Source of the DNA: Phytoamicus setariae
Lineage (GTDB): Bacteria; Pseudomonadota; Alphaproteobacteria; Rhizobiales; Rhizobiaceae
DNA: 64,000 bases
Assembly (NCBI RefSeq): GCF_016722925.1
Contig: NZ_JAEQNC010000001.1
Span: 434,001-498,000 of the forward strand
Direction of reading: 5' to 3'
Shown here: positions 47,699 to 56,882 of the stretch, one piece after another
Layout of the letters: each line of letters starts with the position of its first letter
Position numbering within the stretch: the first letter of the stretch is position 1
Position numbers and translations under genes: made by a program
Notes under the pieces: model-generated
Told to the model about the DNA's origin: nothing
Databases searched by the model: none
What the model saw: the letters and a program-made list of their open reading frames with translations, nothing else

Positions 47699-47702
47699 TG
47701 GA

Positions 47703-48461
47703 ATGCGAAACGAACTCGTGCTGATCGATGTGGCCGATCATATCGCCACCATAACCTTGAACAGGCCCGACAAGGGCAATGCCCTGTCGGCAGCAATGAT
47801 GGACGCGCTGGAGGACCGCGTAGCGGAAGTATCCGCCAATCCGGATGTCAGGGTCGTCATACTCGCCGCCAATGGCAAGATCTTCTCGGCCGGTCACGAT
47901 CTCGAGGAAATGCTGGAGCATGAGGATCGCGGCTGGCAGCAGGCGCATTTCGACCGCTGTTCGCGGCTGATGATGGCTATTCGTGCCTGCCCCAAACCGT
48001 TTGTCGCCCGCGTTCAGGGGGCGGCTGTGGCCGCCGGGTGCCAGCTGGTGGCAACCTGCGATCTCGCTTATGCAGTCGAAACGGCCAAGTTCGGCATCAA
48101 TGGCATCAATCTCGGCCTGTTCTGCTCGACGCCGTCGGTGGCATTGTCACGGGCGGTCCAGCCCAAGCAGGCGCTGGATCTGGCCCTGACCGGGCGCCTG
48201 ATCCTGGCGCCGCGTGCCGCCGAGATCGGGTTGATCAACGAGGCGGTGCCCGCGGAACGGCTGGATGAGGTCGTGCAGGCGGCTGCAAGTGCAATCGCCG
48301 CCAAGCTGCCTGAGGCCATCGGCCTCGGCAAATCCCTGTTCTATCGGCAGACCGAACTTGAGATCGCCGATGCCTATGCAGACGCTGCCGTTGCCATGGC
48401 GGACAACATGGATTTATCTGCGACACGCGAGAAGATCGGCGGGTTTGTGCGGAAGGGCTGA
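47703..48461 (+). CDS. Enoyl-CoA hydratase/isomerase family protein
   Basis: A 252-residue crotonase-fold protein. The first oxyanion loop is KIFSAGHDLEEML, and the second is VQGAAVAAGCQLVATCDLAYA. The SAGHDL form is typical of the ECHDC3-like branch. The usual two catalytic glutamates are not clearly in place, so hydratase activity is likely but not certain. It is translationally close to the acyl-CoA synthetase gene (4 bases apart) and convergent with the oxidoreductase. Confidence 0.87.
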   Translation: MRNELVLIDVADHIATITLNRPDKGNALSAAMMDALEDRVAEVSANPDVRVVILAANGKIFSAGHDLEEMLEHEDRGWQQAHFDRCSRLMMAIRACPKPFVARVQGAAVAAGCQLVATCDLAYAVETAKFGINGINLGLFCSTPSVALSRAVQPKQALDLALTGRLILAPRAAEIGLINEAVPAERLDEVVQAAASAIAAKLPEAIGLGKSLFYRQTELEIADAYADAAVAMADNMDLSATREKIGGFVRKG

Positions 48462-48470
48462 TCCTCGCCC

Positions 48471-49472
48471 TTACCCCACCTTCAGCACGATTTTGCCGAT
48501 GTGATCGCTGGATTCCATCAGGCGATGCGCCTCCACCACCTCATTGAATGCGAACACCTTGTTGATCACGGGGGCCACGCTGCCGGCCTCGAGTAGCGGC
48601 CACACCTTCTCGCGCAGTTCGTCGCGGATCTCCTGCTTTTCATCAGCCGTGCGCGGTCGCATTGTTGAGCCCATCACGCGCAGGCGTTTCACCATGATCG
48701 GAGTAAGATTTGCTTTTTCGGCCACCGCGCCGCCGAGGAAGGCGATGATCGACAGCCGGCCGTCGCGCGCCAGAGAGGCGAGGTTGCGGTCGAAATAGGC
48801 CGCACCGATCATGTCGAGGACGACATCGACGCCGCGCTTGCCCGTTTCTGCCTTGATGACGGCGGCAAAGTCCTCTTCGCGATAATTGATCGCCCGGCTC
48901 GCGCCAAGTGCAAGGCAGGCGTCGGCCTTTTCCTTGTTGCCGACGGTAACGAAAACTTCGGCGCCAATTGCGCGGGCGAGCTGGATCGCGGTCGTGCCGA
49001 TGCCGCTCGATCCGCCGTGGATGAGGACGCTTTCGCCCTGCTTCAGGCCGGCCATCATGAACAGGTTGGCCCATACGGTGAAGAAAGTTTCCGGGATCGC
49101 TGCAGCGCGGACGGCATCATAGCCTTTCGGCCAGAACAGGGCCTGGCTGGCAGGCACCGCGCAATATTCGGCATAGGCGCCGCCATTGGCGAGCGCCGTC
49201 ACCTTGTCGCCGACGCGAAAACCGACGACTTCGTCACCAGCAGCCACCACCTCTCCGGCAACCTCGAGCCCGAGAACCGGGCTTGCATCCGCCGGCGGCG
49301 GGTAGCTGCCCTGGCGCTGCGCGACGTCGGGACGATTGACGCCGATTGCCTCGCTGCGGATCAGGATCTCGTTTGCGCGCAGCCTGGGCAACGGCCCCTT
49401 GGCGAGAACCATGGCCTCCGGCGCTCCGGGCGCGGGCAGATCGATAAAGGTCATTTCGTCGGGCAGGGACAT
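48471..49472 (-). CDS. NAD(P)H-quinone oxidoreductase (PIG3-like, zinc-free MDR)
   Basis: A 333-residue medium-chain dehydrogenase/reductase of the quinone oxidoreductase branch. It has [17 protein letters not shown], the [14 protein letters not shown] strand, the NADPH motif [18 protein letters not shown] and the family segment [14 protein letters not shown]. Zinc ligands are absent. Likely role: one- or two-electron reduction of quinones. ATG 49472 has GGAG upstream. Convergent with the enoyl-CoA hydratase gene, divergent from the BigR operon. Confidence 0.9.
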   Translation of the reverse strand: MSLPDEMTFIDLPAPGAPEAMVLAKGPLPRLRANEILIRSEAIGVNRPDVAQRQGSYPPPADASPVLGLEVAGEVVAAGDEVVGFRVGDKVTALANGGAYAEYCAVPASQALFWPKGYDAVRAAAIPETFFTVWANLFMMAGLKQGESVLIHGGSSGIGTTAIQLARAIGAEVFVTVGNKEKADACLALGASRAINYREEDFAAVIKAETGKRGVDVVLDMIGAAYFDRNLASLARDGRLSIIAFLGGAVAEKANLTPIMVKRLRVMGSTMRPRTADEKQEIRDELREKVWPLLEAGSVAPVINKVFAFNEVVEAHRLMESSDHIGKIVLKVG

Positions 49473-49609
49473 GGCGGTCTCCAATATGATGCGTGATCGA
49501 GTCCTATTCCAAAACCCGTCTTCGGCAAAGGTGGGAATGCCATGCTCGCGGCTCGGGTGAATTTTTCAGGCGTGCGAAAAAGCGCCAATTCCGCACTTGA
49601 ATGCGCAGA

Positions 49610-49638
49610 CATTATACAATATATGAAAATGTATAATG
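49610..49638. promoter_or_regulatory. BigR-like operator overlapping the blh promoter
   Basis: CATTATACA (49610-49618) and TGTATAATG (49630-49638) are a perfect 9-base inverted repeat with an 11-base AT-only-but-one spacer. A -10 hexamer TATAAT is inside the right half (49632-49637). The AT-rich palindrome fits BigR boxes described in plant-associated bacteria. Binding of BigR here would block RNA polymerase. Confidence 0.82.
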
Positions 49639-49660
49639 TAGTTTAACAAAGGGACCAGCC

Positions 49661-50956
49661 ATGAAAATCACGGCGATCACGGAGAGGCTTTCTGTTTCAG
49701 GTCAGCCCCAGGCAGAGGAAATCACATCGTTGGGCAGCCAGGGTTTCACCACCCTGATAAACCTGCGTCCGGATGGAGAGGAGTCCAGCCAGCCCGGTAA
49801 CAAGGTCGAGGCGGCAGCAGCCGGCACCGCGGGCCTTGCCTATGACTTCATTCCGGTCACGATGCCGACGATCACGCTCGCCGATGTCCGCGCCTTCCAG
49901 GCCGCGGTTGCCAAGGCGAGTGGCCCCGTGCTCGCCCACTGCAAGGGCGGTTCGCGCGCCATTGCGCTGCATGCCATTGGCGAAGTCCTGGATGGCCGGA
50001 TGAAGATCGCCGATCTGGCCGGATTCGGCAGCGCCCATGGCTACGACCTGACCTCTGCGGAAAAGTGGCTGAAGGCAAATTCCGTTCGCAAGCCGGAGGT
50101 CGAGGGCTTTTTTGATCCGCGGACATGGAGCGTCCAGTATGTGGTCTCCGACCCCGAGACCCGCAAGTGCGCGATCATCGATCCGGTGCTCGATTATGAC
50201 GAGAAATCGGGCTCGACCTCGACGCACAGCGCTGACGCGATCCTGAACTTCATTGCAAAGAAGGGCCTCACGGTCGAGTGGATCCTCGACACCCATCCGC
50301 ATGCCGACCATTTTTCGGCTGCCACGTATCTCAAGGAGAAGACTGGCGCGCCGACCGCAATTGGCGAGCGGGTGGTCGATGTGCAGCGCCTCTGGAAGGA
50401 TATCTACAACTGGCCTGAATTCCGCGCGGACGGTTCACAATGGGATCGGCTGTTTGCACATGGCGACACATTCAAGGTCGGTTCCATCGACGCGCACGTC
50501 ATGTTCTCGCCGGGGCATACGCTGGCCTCGATCACCTATGTCATTGGCGATGCCGCCTTTGTCCATGACACGATGTTCATGCCCGATAGCGGCACTGCAC
50601 GCGCCGACTTCCCAGGTGGCGATGCGCGCGTGCTGTGGAAGTCGTTGCAGGACATTCTGGCCTTGCCGGATGACACGCGCCTGTTTACCGGCCACGATTA
50701 CCAGCCCGGCGGCCGTGCGCCGCGCTGGGAAAGTACGGTGGCCGAGCAAAAGCGGGCCAACGCGCATCTGGTCGGTGTCAGCGAGCAGGCATTCGTGGAG
50801 TTGCGCACTGCCCGTGACAAGACCCTGCCGATGCCGAAGCTCATTCTGCACGCGCTTCAGGTCAACACCCGTGGCGGCAGGCTGCCCGAGCCTGAAGCAA
50901 ACGGCCGGCGCTACCTGAAGATCCCGCTCGACGCCTTGGGGGGAGCCACATGGTGA
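49661..50956 (+). CDS. blh: Bifunctional sulfur transferase/persulfide dioxygenase Blh
   Basis: A 431-residue fusion. Residues 1-140 are a DUF442 (TIGR01244) phosphatase-like sulfurtransferase domain with the active cysteine Cys94 in LAHCKGGSRA. Residues 145-431 are an ETHE1-like metallo-beta-lactamase fold with the iron ligands THPHADH (211-217) and later FSPGHTLAS, VHDTMFMPDSG and FTGHDYQPGG. Together they oxidise glutathione persulfide to sulfite when sulfide accumulates. It is the first gene of a five-gene operon behind a BigR-like operator; the end overlaps bigR by 7 bases. Confidence 0.95.
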   Translation: MKITAITERLSVSGQPQAEEITSLGSQGFTTLINLRPDGEESSQPGNKVEAAAAGTAGLAYDFIPVTMPTITLADVRAFQAAVAKASGPVLAHCKGGSRAIALHAIGEVLDGRMKIADLAGFGSAHGYDLTSAEKWLKANSVRKPEVEGFFDPRTWSVQYVVSDPETRKCAIIDPVLDYDEKSGSTSTHSADAILNFIAKKGLTVEWILDTHPHADHFSAATYLKEKTGAPTAIGERVVDVQRLWKDIYNWPEFRADGSQWDRLFAHGDTFKVGSIDAHVMFSPGHTLASITYVIGDAAFVHDTMFMPDSGTARADFPGGDARVLWKSLQDILALPDDTRLFTGHDYQPGGRAPRWESTVAEQKRANAHLVGVSEQAFVELRTARDKTLPMPKLILHALQVNTRGGRLPEPEANGRRYLKIPLDALGGATW

Positions 50957-51300
50957 ACGGCAGCATTCAGGAAATGATGGGCAAGGTCGAAATGTCTCCT
51001 GAAATCATGGAGGCCCGGGCCAAGGAAGTGACGGCCATTCTCAAGACGCTGGCCCATCCCGCCCGGCTTATGCTCGTCTGCACGCTTGTGCAGGGCGAAT
51101 ATTCGGTCAGTGAACTTGAGGAGAAGCTTGGCATTCACCAGCCGACTCTCTCCCAGCAACTGACAGTGCTGCGCGAGGCCGGGATCGTCGAAACCCGGCG
51201 CGAGGGAAAGCAGATCTTCTACTGGCTGACAGCCGAAAAGACGACGCGGCTGATCGCCGCTCTCTACACCATATTTTGCGCTGACGGAGAAACAGCATGA
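50950..51300 (+). CDS. bigR: Sulfide-responsive repressor BigR (ArsR family)
   Basis: A 116-residue winged-helix repressor of the operon. The recognition helix region is SELEEKLGIHQPTLSQQL. Two cysteines, Cys44 (MLVCTLVQ) and Cys110 (TIFCADG), correspond in spacing to the redox pair of studied BigR proteins, which form a disulfide or trisulfide with persulfide and release DNA. No metal-binding cysteine motif of ArsR/SmtB type is present. The start overlaps blh by 7 bases and the stop overlaps the next gene (ATGA). Confidence 0.94.
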   Translation: MVNGSIQEMMGKVEMSPEIMEARAKEVTAILKTLAHPARLMLVCTLVQGEYSVSELEEKLGIHQPTLSQQLTVLREAGIVETRREGKQIFYWLTAEKTTRLIAALYTIFCADGETA

Positions 51301-51707
51301 CCACCTATTTGACTGCCCTTGCCGGCGGTGCGTTCATTGGCCTGTCGGCGGTGATTTTCCTGACACTCAACGGCCGGGTCGCCGGCATCAGCGGCATTGT
51401 CGGCCGGCTGGCGCAGGGCGTGAACGCTTACGTCAACGCTGCTTTCGTAGCCGGGCTTCTGATTGGCCCGGCTGTGTATCTTCTCTTCTTTGGCCGCTGG
51501 CCCGAGATCACCATCAGTGCCTCTTTGCCGATCATCATGGCGGCAGGACTTCTGGTCGGCTTCGGTTCCCGCATGGGTTCGGGCTGCACGAGCGGTCACG
51601 GCGTGGTCGGTCTGGCCCGCCTTTCACCGCGTTCCATCGCTGCTGTGGCGACATTCCTTGCGGCCGGTGTTGTCGCCGTCGCCATTATCAGGGGGGCAGG
51701 CCTGTGA
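51297..51707 (+). CDS. YeeE/YedE-family membrane protein (first half-type, DUF395)
   Basis: A 136-residue, four-helix membrane protein. The conserved GFGSRMGSGCTSGHGVVG motif with its cysteine is present near residue 97. YeeE/TsuA proteins carry thiosulfate or related sulfur through such cysteines. It probably works with the next protein as two halves. ATGA overlap with bigR. Confidence 0.9.
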   Translation: MTTYLTALAGGAFIGLSAVIFLTLNGRVAGISGIVGRLAQGVNAYVNAAFVAGLLIGPAVYLLFFGRWPEITISASLPIIMAAGLLVGFGSRMGSGCTSGHGVVGLARLSPRSIAAVATFLAAGVVAVAIIRGAGL

Positions 51708-52138
51708 GAAACAACAGATTGCAGGCGCTCGCCGCCCTCGCCTCGGGCATCGTTTTCGGTTTCGGACTGGCGCTTTCGGGCATGCTCAATCCGGCCCGCG
51801 TACAGGGCTTTCTGGACGTGACCGGCGCGTGGGATCCGACCCTGGCCTTTGTGCTGGGTGGCGCCGTAGTGGTCTCCATGGCAGGCATGTGGCTGGTCAA
51901 GCGCATGCGCCAACCGGTTCTTGGCGATACTTTTCATCTTCCTCCGACACGTGGCATCGACCGGCGACTGATCGTCGGTTCGGCAATCTTCGGCTTCGGC
52001 TGGGGTCTCGGCGGCTTCTGCCCCGGTCCGGCTGTCGCATCGCTGTCACTGGGGCTTGGCCAGACCATGCTGTTCGTGGTGTTCATGGTCGCCGGCATGG
52101 TCGTCCACGACAGGTTCGTCGCCCGGAGGGCATCGTGA
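51704..52138 (+). CDS. YeeE/YedE-family membrane protein (second half-type, DUF395)
   Basis: A 144-residue membrane protein paired with the preceding one. It starts with GTG overlapping the previous stop. Helix-rich, with LSGMLNPARVQGFLDVTGAWDP and the cysteine-containing FGWGLGGFCPGPAVASLS. Likely second half of a sulfur-compound transporter, as in other BigR operons. Confidence 0.9.
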   Translation: MRNNRLQALAALASGIVFGFGLALSGMLNPARVQGFLDVTGAWDPTLAFVLGGAVVVSMAGMWLVKRMRQPVLGDTFHLPPTRGIDRRLIVGSAIFGFGWGLGGFCPGPAVASLSLGLGQTMLFVVFMVAGMVVHDRFVARRAS

Positions 52139-52917
52139 GCGCCACTATGCTGGCGACAGTCGGTTCCGGCGGATTGGTCGGGCTGATGCTCGGCCTGGTC
52201 GGCGGCGGCGGTTCCATTCTGGCCACGCCGCTGCTGATCTACATCGTCGGAATTGCCCAGCCGCATGTGGCAATCGGCACCGGTGCGCTTGCCGTCTCCA
52301 TCAATGCGTTTGCCAACTTCGCCGGCCATGCCTGGAAGGGCCATGTCTGGTGGCGCTGCGCCATCGTGTTCGCTCTCCTGGGAACACTTGGCGCCGCACT
52401 AGGGTCGACGCTCGGCAAGGCAATCGACGGAACGCAACTGTTGTTTCTGTTCGGGCTGGTGATGGTTGTGGTTGGCGGGCTGATGCTCAAACCCCGCAGG
52501 GTCGCGACTTCCGGCCCAAGACCGGTGGACATGCGAATGTGCGTCACGACCGCCGCCGTGGCGCTTGTTTCGGGCGTTGCCTCCGGTTTCTTCGGCATCG
52601 GTGGCGGGTTCCTGATCGTGCCGGGGCTGATCATCGCGACCGGCATGCCGATGATCAACGCCGTCGGCACGTCCCTGCTGGCGGTTGGCACGTTCGGTCT
52701 GGCGACGGCGCTCAACTATGCCATGTCCGGTCTGGTGGACTGGCGCGTGGCAGCTGAGTTTATCAGCGGCGGTATTGCCGGCGGGGCGATCGGCATGCTG
52801 CTTGCGACGCGGCTGTCGGCCCGCAAGAACTTGCTCAGCCGGATTTTCGCCGCAGTCATTCTCGTCGTTGCCGGCTACGTGCTCTATCGCAGTGCAGGCG
52901 ATCTCTGGGGAGGCTAA
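52135..52917 (+). CDS. TauE/SafE-family sulfite/organosulfonate exporter
   Basis: A 260-residue protein with about eight membrane helices and the two family repeats, GLVGGGGSILATPLLIYIVG and FGIGGGFLIVPGLIIATG. It probably exports sulfite made by Blh. GTG start overlapping the previous stop (GTGA). Last gene of the operon; the convergent EAL-CBS-GGDEF gene ends 26 bases further on. Confidence 0.92.
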   Translation: MSATMLATVGSGGLVGLMLGLVGGGGSILATPLLIYIVGIAQPHVAIGTGALAVSINAFANFAGHAWKGHVWWRCAIVFALLGTLGAALGSTLGKAIDGTQLLFLFGLVMVVVGGLMLKPRRVATSGPRPVDMRMCVTTAAVALVSGVASGFFGIGGGFLIVPGLIIATGMPMINAVGTSLLAVGTFGLATALNYAMSGLVDWRVAAEFISGGIAGGAIGMLLATRLSARKNLLSRIFAAVILVVAGYVLYRSAGDLWGG

Positions 52918-52943
52918 TTGACCTCCCCGAACTCTCACAGGGA

Positions 52944-54785
52944 TCAGGCAGCATCGGCGCCCGGTGCTGTCGCTCTTGCGATGCCGAAGTCGTTCAGTCG
53001 GCTAAAGCTGAGCCCGAGTTCGCTTTTCTTGGCGCTGGATTTGACATTGGCGATTTCGGCGCTGATCCGGTTGAGGTCATTGACCAGAATGCCCTCCGGC
53101 AATTCGAGCACGCCGATCGAGCAGCGCATCAGGGGCATCTGCCGCTCCATGCCGTCACGATCCTGGCTCAGCATATAACCGGCCTGCCGATCCTCTGATG
53201 TATAGAGTTGGCGAACCTCGGCGTTGAATTCAGCCAGTAGCGCGCCAAGCATCGCCTCTGTTCGGGACTGCCCGTATCCCTCCAGCCCGAGGAAAAAGTC
53301 GTCGCCGCCAACATGACCGATGAAGTCCTGACCGGAAAAGATGTGCTTTTTCATCAGCGCGGCAAACAGGCAGATCGCCTTGTCCCCCGAATGGAAGCCG
53401 TAGCGGTCGTTGAACGGCTTGAAATTATCGAAGTCGCAATAGCAGAGATAGCGCGCCTGCTCGGCATTCATCGCCACCGACCGCATGTGGTTGACGATGG
53501 CGAGGTTGCCCGGCAATCCGGTCAGCGGGTTCTGGTCCTGCGCCGTTTTCAACTGCTTCTCGTTGAGAATCCTGATCAGCGACGTCGCCGAGATGACGCC
53601 TGCAAAGCGCATGTTCTCGGTCAGCAGCACGCATTGGCAACCCTCCATGTTGGCAAACGCGCTCACGAGCCCGCTGGTGTCGGAATCGAGGCTGACGATC
53701 GGCGCCGGCTTGACGAAATAGGAAACCGAACGAAGGTAGTCGCGGTTCTTGAGCAGATCGCGCCCGAACGGATGGTAGATGTATTCCTTCAGCTGGTTTT
53801 CCGGGATGATGCCGCGCGGCTCGTTGTTGGCGTTCAGCACGGGAAAGTAGCTGCTCTCCGGATGCTGGCGGAACATCTCGAAAACACGTTCGATCGGATC
53901 GTTCTCGTAGGCGACTGGCGGGTTCTCGATCTGGCGGCGGATCAAGAGTTCGTCAAAGGAGGGACCGGACATCCGGTGCTTTGCCGATTCCGCCAGATGC
54001 GGATAATAGCCCGTCAGTTCGCTTGCATTGACGCTGGGACGCGCGATGTACCACCCCTGCACCATGTCGACGCCATATTCGCGGCAGGCGAGGAATTCGG
54101 CTTCTGTTTCGACACCCTCGGCAATGACGCGGATACCCAGCGCATGCGCAATGCCGACGATGTTGCGCACCAGATGCTGCTTGCGGGGCGACCTGTCGAG
54201 GCCGCTGATAAAATGCCGGTCGATCTTGAGATAGTCGACGGGATAATCGCAAAGCAGTTTGAACTCACCCCTTCCGACGCCGAAATCGTCGATGGCGATC
54301 TTGAAGCCGGATTTATGCATCCGGGCCACCAGCGACGCAAATTCCGGAATGGCCGTGTTGTCGAAGCGTTCGGAGAGCTCGAAGCAGATCGAGGACGGCG
54401 GTATCGCGTGCATCCGCAGATAGCGCAGCAAGAGGTCGAGCAAGGCCTGCCCTTCCGGGATCAGCCTGACGTCGAGATTTATGAACAGCGTCGCCGAGCG
54501 ATAATCGGCAAGCGACGAGAACTTGCTCAACGCCCGCACGGCCATCATCTGGTCGAGTGCTGCGAGCTGGCCTATTTCGGCCATCCGGTCGATGAGTTCG
54601 AGCGGCCCATCGAACCCCATCTGGTCATGTCCCCGGATCAGGGATTCGTAACCGAAGACGACGCCAGTATTGATCTCCACCAAGGGCTGAAAGGCAGGCT
54701 GCAGAGCCAGCTTGGCCATCGACAGCAGCTTTTCACCGGCATAGCGGATGGGAAACGAAATCTTCTCGGACAATGGCGCGGTCAT
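52944..54785 (-). CDS. EAL-CBS-GGDEF protein with altered signature motifs
   Basis: A 613-residue soluble protein with the order reversed from usual: EAL domain (about 25-270), a pair of CBS domains (about 305-430) and GGDEF (about 440-600). The EAL signature reads GYESLIRGHD; other EAL residues remain (IAIDDFGVGRGEF, LKIDRHFI). The GGDEF signature reads HVGGDDFFLGL, a variant still seen in active cyclases. The CBS pair suggests control by an adenine nucleotide. ATG 54785 has GGAG eight bases upstream; the frame is open far beyond, opposite betC, but that is not coding. Confidence 0.9.
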   Translation of the reverse strand: MTAPLSEKISFPIRYAGEKLLSMAKLALQPAFQPLVEINTGVVFGYESLIRGHDQMGFDGPLELIDRMAEIGQLAALDQMMAVRALSKFSSLADYRSATLFINLDVRLIPEGQALLDLLLRYLRMHAIPPSSICFELSERFDNTAIPEFASLVARMHKSGFKIAIDDFGVGRGEFKLLCDYPVDYLKIDRHFISGLDRSPRKQHLVRNIVGIAHALGIRVIAEGVETEAEFLACREYGVDMVQGWYIARPSVNASELTGYYPHLAESAKHRMSGPSFDELLIRRQIENPPVAYENDPIERVFEMFRQHPESSYFPVLNANNEPRGIIPENQLKEYIYHPFGRDLLKNRDYLRSVSYFVKPAPIVSLDSDTSGLVSAFANMEGCQCVLLTENMRFAGVISATSLIRILNEKQLKTAQDQNPLTGLPGNLAIVNHMRSVAMNAEQARYLCYCDFDNFKPFNDRYGFHSGDKAICLFAALMKKHIFSGQDFIGHVGGDDFFLGLEGYGQSRTEAMLGALLAEFNAEVRQLYTSEDRQAGYMLSQDRDGMERQMPLMRCSIGVLELPEGILVNDLNRISAEIANVKSSAKKSELGLSFSRLNDFGIARATAPGADAA

Positions 54786-55040
54786 GAAATACTCCGGCTG
54801 GCAACATGCCGAGAGTTCACTGAAATTATTGAATAAATAGTTCTTCCAGTGTGATAGTTCCGTGACAGTGGCGAAATATGGTCGAGCGTGCAACCGCAGA
54901 CATGTCGTGCTGCCATGAGGGCCCGGTTGCCCACCCATATCGTCGCAAACAGGCGAGAATTCTGCTCCTGGAGGGCTGCGGATTTTCCTGCTGGCCTTAT
55001 AAAGGAGGGAGTGGACAACGACGAGCGGGAACATCAGGAC

Positions 55041-56570
55041 ATGGCGGTGGCAAAGCCCAACATTCTCATCATCATGGTCGACCAGCTCAACGGGACGTTC
55101 TTTCCCGATGGCCCCGCCGATTTCCTGCATGCGCCGAACCTGAAGGCGCTCGCCGCCCGCTCCGCCCGTTTCGTCAACAACTACACATCCTCGCCGCTTT
55201 GCGCGCCCGCGCGCGCTTCGCTGATGGCCGGCCAACTGCCGAGCCGGACGAAGGTCTATGACAACGCCGCCGAATATGCCTCCGCCATTCCCACCTATGC
55301 TCACCATTTGCGGCGGCTGGGCTATTACACCTGCCTGTCCGGCAAGATGCACTTTGTCGGACCCGACCAGTTGCATGGCTTCGAGGAGCGATTGACGACC
55401 GACATCTATCCCGCCGACTTCGGCTGGACGCCGGATTATCGCAAGCCGGGCGAGCGGATCGACTGGTGGTATCACAATCTCGGTTCGGTGACCGGGGCAG
55501 GGGTGGCCGAGATCACCAACCAGATGGAATACGACGACGAGGTGGCCTTCTTCGCCAACCAGAAGATCTACCAGCTGGCGCGGGAAAACGATGACGCGGA
55601 TCGCCGGCCGTGGTGCGTGACTGCATCGTTCACCCACCCGCATGATCCCTATGTGGCGCGTCGCAAGTTCTGGGATCTGTATGAGAATTGCGAGCATCTC
55701 GAGCCGAAGGTGCCGGCGATCCCATTCGAAGAACAGGATCCGCATTCCCAGCGGCTGATGCTGGCCTGCGACTACACCAATTTCGACCTGAGCGATGAGA
55801 ATATCCGCCGTTCGCGTCGTGCCTATTTCGCCAACATTTCCTATCTCGATGAAAAGGTCGGAGAACTCATCGACACCCTGACCCGCACGCGCCAGCTCGA
55901 TGACACCGTCATCCTCTTCTGCTCGGATCACGGCGACATGCTGGGCGAACGCGGCCTTTGGTTCAAGATGAATTTCTTCGAGGGTTCGGCGCGGGTGCCA
56001 TTGATGATCGCGGGCCCCGGCATTGCACCTGGCACCCATCTCGCGCCGGTTTCCAATCTCGATATCGCGCCCACGCTGGCCGATCTCGCCGGCGTACCGA
56101 TGCGCGAGATGATGCCCTGGACCGATGGCGAAAGCCTGCTGCCTGTTATCATTGGCCGCGCGCGCACGTCGCCGGTATTGATGGAATACGCCGCCGAAGG
56201 ATCCTATGCGCCGCTTGTCTGCATCCGCGAGGGAAAGTGGAAGTACATCCATTGCCCACTGGATCCCGATCAGCTCTATGATCTGGATGCCGATCCGCTG
56301 GAGCGCACAAATCTTGCTGGAAATTCCGCCCATGCCAGCGTGCTGGCGCAGTTTCAGGCGCGCGCTGGCGAACGGTGGGACATCGGCCGTTTCGATGCCG
56401 AGGTGCGTGAAAGCCAGGCGCGCCGCTGGGTGGTTTACGAAGCGTTGCGCAACGGTGCCTATTTCCCATGGGATCACCAGCCGTTGCAAAAGGCATCCGA
56501 GCGCTACATGCGCAACCACATGAACCTCGATAATCTCGAAGATTCAAAGCGTTATCCACGGGGTGAATAA
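55041..56570 (+). CDS. betC: Choline-sulfatase
   Basis: Hydrolyses choline-O-sulfate to choline and sulfate. The 509-residue type I sulfatase has the formylglycine site SSPLCAPARASLMAG (Cys in C-x-P-x-R), FCSDHGDMLGERGLWFK, which is typical of BetC, and metal-binding IIMVDQLNG at the start. ATG 55041 gives MAVAKPNILI; a GTG at 55011 beside a strong AAGGAGG has spacing that is too short. Usually betC lies in betICBA; here betI is missing and a DUF1344 gene separates betC from betB. Confidence 0.95.
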   Translation: MAVAKPNILIIMVDQLNGTFFPDGPADFLHAPNLKALAARSARFVNNYTSSPLCAPARASLMAGQLPSRTKVYDNAAEYASAIPTYAHHLRRLGYYTCLSGKMHFVGPDQLHGFEERLTTDIYPADFGWTPDYRKPGERIDWWYHNLGSVTGAGVAEITNQMEYDDEVAFFANQKIYQLARENDDADRRPWCVTASFTHPHDPYVARRKFWDLYENCEHLEPKVPAIPFEEQDPHSQRLMLACDYTNFDLSDENIRRSRRAYFANISYLDEKVGELIDTLTRTRQLDDTVILFCSDHGDMLGERGLWFKMNFFEGSARVPLMIAGPGIAPGTHLAPVSNLDIAPTLADLAGVPMREMMPWTDGESLLPVIIGRARTSPVLMEYAAEGSYAPLVCIREGKWKYIHCPLDPDQLYDLDADPLERTNLAGNSAHASVLAQFQARAGERWDIGRFDAEVRESQARRWVVYEALRNGAYFPWDHQPLQKASERYMRNHMNLDNLEDSKRYPRGE

Positions 56571-56597
56571 CGTTTCCCGCGAGTGAGTAATATTGTC

Positions 56598-56635
56598 GCG
56601 GGATTGCGATCGCCAAGTTTTCGCCGCAATCCCGC
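56598..56635 (+). terminator. Inverted repeat after betC, possible terminator
   Basis: GCGGGATTGCG (56598-56608) and CGCAATCCCGC (56625-56635) form a perfect 11-base stem with a 16-base loop, followed by CAGATTTTATTC. It begins 28 bases after the betC stop. The T tract is weak, so this may be only a partial terminator. A nearby CCCGCGA/TCGCGGG pair overlaps it. Confidence 0.6.
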
Positions 56636-56723
56636 CAGATTTTATTCAAATACGGCAGTCTTTAATAAAGTAGATGTTAAATATAGTTAAGCATTTACGC
56701 CGGAAATATTAAGGCGAATTAAT

Positions 56724-56751
56724 TTGAATGGCGTAACCATAGGTATATAAT
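56724..56751 (+). promoter_or_regulatory. Sigma-70-type promoter for the DUF1344 gene
   Basis: TTGAAT (56724-56729), a 16-base spacer and TATAAT (56746-56751), in an AT-rich region about 130 bases upstream of the second DUF1344 gene. It is the best promoter match in this part of the window. Confidence 0.7.
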
Positions 56752-56882
56752 CCATACGGAACCGGAAGATGCCGGCATCATTCGACTTGGGTGCGACGCG
56801 ACAACTTCAGACGGTTCCACGTGGCGATACGGCGTGATGAACGACCCAGTTCCCGCCGAGTTGTTATTGAAGGATGACGCCT

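Noticed and set aside
52944-54785. Treating the EAL-CBS-GGDEF protein as a plain active phosphodiesterase
   Set aside because: The EAL signature is ESL, so activity cannot be assumed.
54786-56519. Long open frame on the minus strand continuing upstream of the EAL-CBS-GGDEF gene
   Set aside because: It lies fully opposite betC, whose sulfatase motifs are clear. The ribosome-binding site and the EAL domain start place the true start at 54785.
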